From the NCBI GenBank assembly GCA_017654935.2, contig CM065713.1, positions 18,581,898 to 18,645,897 on the forward strand: a DNA stretch of 64,000 bases, given 5' to 3'. Each line of letters begins with the position of its first letter. Position 1 is the stretch's first letter. The notes under the pieces were generated by a model, which saw only the letters and a list, made by a program, of their open reading frames with translations, had not been told where the DNA came from and did no database searches. Source of the stretch: Phymorhynchus buccinoides (lineage: Eukaryota > Mollusca > Gastropoda > Neogastropoda > Raphitomidae). This document shows, in pieces, positions 58,441 through 64,000 of this stretch. Position numbers and translations under genes: made by a program.

Positions 58441-58984
58441 CCGAGGCGTGGTTACCGCTACACCTATCTGTATTTTTAAAAACTCGGGACTTTACTTGTG
58501 TTGCACTGCTCCGGGCATTGCAGCCAGTATTGTTCCCACCATCTTTGTATTTTACAAATGTCCCATATGTGTCTGTGACAGACCGAGAGGACGTAAAACA
58601 TCATTTTCATCATAGATAATTTTTGGGAAGATTATTGCTTCCATGCTAACATAAGAATTCAGTAATAATTAGTATGCAGATCAGTTTGCTTGTTTTCACT
58701 GTATGTTGTACTCTTTAAAAAAAATATAAAAAAATAATAATAACAAAAACAAAAAACAAAAAGTGTTCAATTTCGTTTCCTTATAAACTAAAAGGAAATA
58801 GCAGGCCAAAGGCTATTTAAAAGCCTATATAGAAACCATTCTCTTTTGATTTATTAACCTGGTCGACTCAATGGCTGAGGAAGGCTTTCAGGGTTTTTTA
58901 CTGGTAAAATAAAGCCGAAAATTTATTTATTTTCATAACGAAAAGGCTTGTTGTTTTGTGTTCTTTTTTTAAATTATAATATGA
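58441..58984. other. Non-coding stretch
   Basis: AT-rich, with an A-rich segment at 58719-58760. No feature recognised. Confidence 0.6.
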
Positions 58985-59345
58985 TATGATGATATAAAAT
59001 CAAATCGAAGCGCACACACACGTTAACATTCATATAATGCATTTAAATAAAGATGAGCAAGAAGATAAACACACACACACACGTTTGAGAAATGGTCCTA
59101 AAGGCAATAAAGAGGAGGGAAAGAGAGAAAGAGCTTCAATGACGGGGAAACAGGTGCCCGGGTTTTGAGGTTTGATTTGAAAGCAGAGGATCAGTCGCTG
59201 ACGGAGGGCGGAGAGAGGAAGTTTGTTCCAGGAGATTGGTCATGAAACAGCAAAAGAGCGTCGAGGAGGAGAAGATGAGATTTACGTCCAGTTGGTCGCA
59301 GATCCTTATGGTCCTGAGGACGAAGTCTTCCTGTTGAGATGATGA
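58985..59345 (-). pseudogene. LINE 3' end (minus)
   Basis: The minus strand from 59345 contains a decayed ORF end (RQRLILCFQIK-type) and then the 3' UTR shared with 32155-32350 and 33480-33640 (CATTGAAGCTC, AAATGCATTATATGAATGTT, CTTCGATTTGATTT). Confidence 0.5.
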
Positions 59346-59544
59346 TGGACACAGATAGCACGCCGCTCAAATGCCGACGTCGGCAAATCATCGGTTGCCG
59401 ACGTCGGCTACCTGTCGTTTGTGTCCATCCTGTCGACGCCGAGGCGACGCGTCGGCCCAACGTCGGCCCGACGTCATTGACCGACCATGGGATATTTTCA
59501 GGTGGCATGCCGACGTTCATTCACCCTGAATCCGAGCCTTTGCC
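59346..59544. other. Short stretch rich in CCGACGTCGG-type palindromes
   Basis: TGCCGACGTCGGCA at 59371-59384 and GCCGACGTCGGC at 59398-59409, followed by further CGTCGGCCC motifs. CpG-rich island among AT-rich repeats. Confidence 0.5.
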
Positions 59545-60350
59545 GATGATAATGTTGGTGGTTGTAAAAGTGACGATGATAATAATGTCACGTAATAATG
59601 AGGATGATAATGTTACTTTGTGCGATAATAATGGTGATGATGAGGATAATGTTGATGGACGTAATAATCAGATGATGATGATGTTGTTAATAATGTTGGA
59701 TGTGACAATGACGATGATGATAATATCGCTGGGTGTCATGATGATGACGATAAAGTAGTCGTGTGGTTTAATAATGACGATGATTATGTGGGTGGAAGTC
59801 ATAATGATGATAATGTGGGTGAGTGATCATAATGATAATGTTGATAATGTGGGTGAGAGTCATAATGATGATGATGATAATGTGGGTGAGTGTCATGATG
59901 ATGATGTTGATAATGTTGGTGGATGTCATAATGATGATGATGTTAATGTGGGTGGGTGCCATAATGATGATGATGTTAATGTGGGGGGGTTACAATGATG
60001 ACGATGCTAATGTGGGTGGATGTCATAATGATGATGATAATTTGGGTGAGTGTCATAACGGGGATGTTGTTAATGTGGGTGGGTGTCATAATGGTGATGA
60101 TGATAATGTTGGTGAGTGTCATAATGATGATGAGGTTAATGTGGGTGGGTGTCATAATGATGATGATGATAATGTTGGTGGGTGTCATAATGATAATGAC
60201 GATGATAATAATGTTGGTGGGTGTCATAATGATGATGATAATGTAGCGGTGTGGGTTAATGACGATGATACTAATGTTGGTGGGTGTCATAAAGATGATG
60301 ATGATAATGTTAGTGGGTATATCATAATGTTGATAATGATGATGATGATG
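59545..60350. repeat. 30-33-bp minisatellite, about 22 units
   Basis: Unit GTGTCATAATGATGATGATG plus ATAATGTTGGTGG. One plus frame reads GGCHNDDDDNV-type repeats, others are equally open. It ends just before the LINE. Confidence 0.9.
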
Positions 60351-60376
60351 ATGATTGTGGTGATGGTGATGATGAT

Positions 60377-63300
60377 GATAATAACAAAGATAATGATAAT
60401 AACAACCAGCAGGACAATTCTCATAGAATAATACAAAACCAGTCCGATAGCCACAACACCCCCAATATTAGCAACGCTGATGGAAATAATGACAAACCTG
60501 ACAATAATAACAGTGATGCTGAAGAAAACGATCCCACTTTCCATAACGAGGAAAGAGAAGAAGATGACCCCAGTGAGAGTGAAAGGTCAGCTAGATGCCT
60601 GAAGTGTGTTGCACTTTAATGTGTGCGGTTTTCTATCTAAACAGGCTTTTCCTGAATTTTCAGAGTTATTGAATAACTATGACGTTATCTGCATCTCTGA
60701 AAGCAAACTTGCAGATGTTGACACAGTACAAATAGATGGTTACACGGCATTTTATAAAAACAGAAATAGATACAGAAGAAAATCTGGAGGCATCCTAGTA
60801 CTAATAAGAGATTGTTTTGTTCAGCATATTACTGTTTTTGAGGAAACACGATTCAAGAATAACGTTAGTAATGAAGCAAGAAGTAGTCATAAGTTTGTGG
60901 ATTTTGAGATGTGTCGTAGTGCGTTGTTCTTTGCTTTTCATGACTCTGTTTGGGGAAAGAAAGTCGTGTTTTGTGCTGTCTACATTGAGCCAGAAGGTTC
61001 GCCATATTTTAACCGTAATATTTATAATGATTTACAGGAAACTATTTTGCAAATCGGAATTGGCAGTGTTTGTCTTCTTGGAGACTTTAATTCTAGAACT
61101 GGTCAGCTGAATGAATTGTTTGTCAATAATTTATTTCTTGATGGTGTTTTTAACAACGATAACAACTATCCCGAAAGAACATCTGAAGATAGGCAGACAA
61201 ATAGCATGGGGCATGAATTATTAGGTTTCTGTAGAGCATGTCAGCTTATTATTGTTAATGGCTGAATTGGTAGAGATTGTGGTAAAGGTAAGCTGACTTG
61301 TAGTAAGAATGCTTCTGTTGTGGATTACGGTGTAGTTTCTTATGATTTATATGAACGTGTTGAGGACTTTTGCGTGCATGAATTTAATGAATTGTTTTCA
61401 AATATCCATTGTCCAATTAGTATAAATTTTGTGGCAGAATCCATAGATAAGAAAGAGAAAGCAGTCCATGAGCCAAGTACCAATGATCCTAATTCGTATT
61501 TTGTGAAATGGAATAATGATCTAAAACTAAATTTTGTTGACGATTTAGACGTTGAAAAAATAACATTGGTAGAGCACGAGCTCGATGGCCTGCTTTCAAA
61601 CTAAGAGAATATTACTTTAAACAGTGTAGATGAGATTGTCGGTAGAGTTAACAATATTCTAATTGAAAGTGCAAGTACACTACACATGGTAAAAAAAGAG
61701 AAAGAAATATCGTGGCCCATCTAAAAAGATAAAAAAAGGATAAATCATGGTATAATGTGGAATGCAGGATTAAGAGTAGAATTTTTTCGCGATGTAGGAG
61801 AAGAAGTTTACTAATGAAAAATGATTTGTTTTTGAGGGCAGAAAAAGAACGTGCTGCCAAGTCATATAAAAAGACAGTTAAAAAAACAGGCGAGAAAACA
61901 TAACCATGAAATGGCAAGACGATTACGTGAAACAAAGTAAAGACCCCAAGGATTATTGGGCCATAATAAATGGGAAAAAGAATAAATCTAACCCTAGCCA
62001 ACCTAGCTGTCAGGCCTTTTTTGAGCTGTTTAAAAATATGAATACAGTTGAAGAGGAGGCTGATGATGCCCCTGACAATGGAGTTGATTCTGATAATGTT
62101 AATGCTCTGTTAGATAATTTAATTACTGAAAATGAGGTTCTAAATTGCATAAAGAAGTTAAAGAGCAATAAAGAATGCGGGTTAGATAATATAGTAAATG
62201 AATTCCTTAAAACTTCAGCAGAGAAAATGTTAGGTGTTTTTGTGAAACTATTTAATCTGATATTAATTACCGGTAAAGTGCCAACTGATTGGGTAATTGG
62301 GGTTATACAGCCAATATTCAAAAACAAAGGTTCCCCTGCAGATCCCAACAACTATCGTGGTATAACCATACTGTCCTGTTTTGGGAAACTGTTTACAAGT
62401 ATCCTGAACGAACGCCTAAAGGTATACATTGAAACATTTCACTTAATTGGCATGGAACAAGCTGGGTTTAGAAACACTGGATCACTTGTTTACTTTGTAC
62501 GGGCTGATTAATATTTTGTTGTTTAAGAAAAAGCGCTTGTATTGTGCATTTCTGGATTATGAAAAAGCTTTCGATAAAGTTAATAGGGCATTTTTGTGGC
62601 AAAAACTTATAGACAATGGTATCAGCGGTCGGTTATTAAAAGTAATACAAAATATGTATTCCCAAGCTAAATCATGTGTTGCGGTTAATAGTGAATTTTC
62701 TGACTTTTTCTTCTCGGAAGTTGGAGTGAGGCAAGGAGAAAACCTGTCGCCTGTATTGTTTGCCATGTTCCTGAATGACATGAAAGTTTTTATGTCTAGA
62801 AATATGACTGGTCTTACCATAGTTGCTAGAGAAGCAGATATATTAGGTATGAACGAACATGAAATTAACATTTTGTTAATACTATTTTTATTGTTGTATG
62901 CAGACGACACTGTCATATTTTCTGAAACTCCAATAGGATTGCAAAGAGGCTTAGATAATATTCAACGCTATTGTCAAAAATGGAATTTGAAATTAAATGC
63001 CAAGAAATGTAATGTTCTTATTTTTTCTAAGGGTAAGGTTAGACGTTTTCCCGACTTTCTTATAGTGACTGAAAAATTAGAGGTTGTTCAGAACTTTATG
63101 TACTTAGGGTTAAAGTTAAATTATAATAACAAAATGAATGTCGCACAACGTGATCTTTATGACCGAGCTTCCCGAGCCATGTTTGCTTTGTTGAGGAAAG
63201 CTAAATTATTGATACTTCCTGCAGATCTAACTATTGACCTATTTGATAAAACTGTACTTCCTATCCTTACATATGGTTGTGAAATTTGGGGCTTTGATAT

Positions 63301-64000
63301 GAATGATATTATTCAGAGACTGCAGTTAAGATTTTACAAGTTGGTTCTGAAAGTAAGACAGTCGACTCCTTCTCTCATGATTTTTGGGAAACGGGTAAAT
63401 TCCCTGTTGGTGTAACTGTTAAATGTAGAATGTTATCATTTTGGTTTAACCTTGTAACAAACCACCAGACAGAAAAAATTATCAGTTCTTGTTTATAAAT
63501 GCCTATTGAAAATGTACGAGTCAAATGTTTATGAAAACAGATACATCAAATATATCCATACACTACTAAATGAAACTGGCTTGAGTAGTTTTTGGTTGAA
63601 TCAAACCTTTCTTGATGCAAATCCATTGTGGTTCAAGGAGAAGGTGAAAAGATGCTTAAAAGACACCTTTTTACAATCTTGGTATATGCATGTAGATAAT
63701 GACGAATTATATTTAAATTACAGAATGTTTAAAACCTCTTTTTGTGTTGACCCATATTACTTAGTCTTGCCATATAGCTATATGATTACTGTGTTAAAAT
63801 TCAGAACTACTAATAATAACTTGCCTGTGAACACATTGCGTTATACTGGTACACCCAGACATGAAATAATTTGTAAAAAATGTAATGTACATGATGTGGC
63901 AGATGAGTTTCACTACTTGTTTGTTTGTCCTTTCTTTGACACTGACAGGAGAAGGTACCTCCCTAAGTATTTTTTTACTCGCCCTAATGCTTATAAATTC
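60377..64000 (+). pseudogene. Non-LTR retrotransposon with AP endonuclease and RT, decayed, runs off the window
   Basis: Order: Asn/Asp-rich region (60377-60619, other frame); endonuclease 60609-61604 with HFNVCGFLSK, VICISESKL (catalytic Glu), LLGDFNSRTG (catalytic Asp/Asn) and a degenerate terminal NIHCPIS in place of SDH; RT 61906-63415 with NNYRGITILSCFGKLF, DYEKAFDKV, GVRQGENLSP, LLYADDTVIF (62897 on) and PILTYGCEIWGF; C-terminal CKKCNVHDVADEFHYLF near 63870, a Cys/His motif usual at LINE ends. Broken by TGA at 61263-61265 (CGA to TGA likely), TAA at 61602, a noisy gap 61605-61905, a frameshift near 62490 and TAA at 63413. Clade not assignable by eye. It is the only copy here with an endonuclease. 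Confidence 0.92.

Noticed and set aside
59823..60431. Cys/His/Asp repeat protein (GGCHNDDDDNV)
   Set aside because: Minisatellite with length changes not in threes and equally open neighbouring frames.

Overview
The window is eukaryotic nuclear DNA from an animal, most likely a lophotrochozoan and probably a marine gastropod mollusc. That placing is inference: it rests on the repeat types (CR1-like LINEs, a Penelope-like fragment, repeats rich in the AGGTCA motif, very abundant CA/GT, CT and minisatellite DNA), on TTAGGG telomere-type motifs and on a small-exon, large-intron gene. There are no operons, no bacterial genes and no CRISPR.

One host gene spans almost the whole window on the minus strand: ETHE1, the mitochondrial persulfide dioxygenase. 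Seven exons with GT/AG borders and matching phases join into one 311-residue reading frame: 57617-57378, 46467-46323, 33025-32840, 26654-26562, 12879-12790, 7263-7147 and 7253-independent final segment 3253-3189. The metal-ligand pattern HxHxDH, PGHT, FTGD and PAHDY is complete, with the spacing of the human enzyme. The introns total about 53 kb.

The introns are built from tandem repeats and transposon remains. From low to high coordinates: 3' flank with an Asp-codon-rich minisatellite (1.5-2.1 kb); intron 6 with a piggyBac-like element, a TIR element, a SINE-like repeat and a 76-bp array; intron 5 with a 52-bp array and a 67-bp array of about 51 units; intron 4 with a 74-79-bp array, a 54-bp array (43 units) and a 44-bp array of about 196 units; intron 3 with a 53-bp and a 26-bp array (about 183 units) plus two extra copies of part of exon 3; intron 2 with LINEs, a Penelope-like remnant and an array made from the end of exon 2; intron 1 with 52-bp and 62-bp arrays, two hAT-like elements, a CR1 copy split by three insertions, and a foldback element with telomere-like arms. 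The 5' flank (57.6-64 kb) has LINE fragments, a 30-33-bp array and a decayed LINE with endonuclease and reverse transcriptase domains that runs off the window.

The most unusual pattern is that several arrays are made of the gene's own splice junctions. Exon 2's donor end, exon 3's donor half, exon 4's acceptor with its first 38 coding bases, and exon 5's acceptor have each been copied into the neighbouring intron. Intron 3 is about 85-90% exon-edge-derived DNA and carries close to 200 decoy splice sites. The same edge-plus-flank pattern is seen at one transposon terminus. This is offered as a candidate undescribed mode of minisatellite birth and intron growth, not as a proven system.
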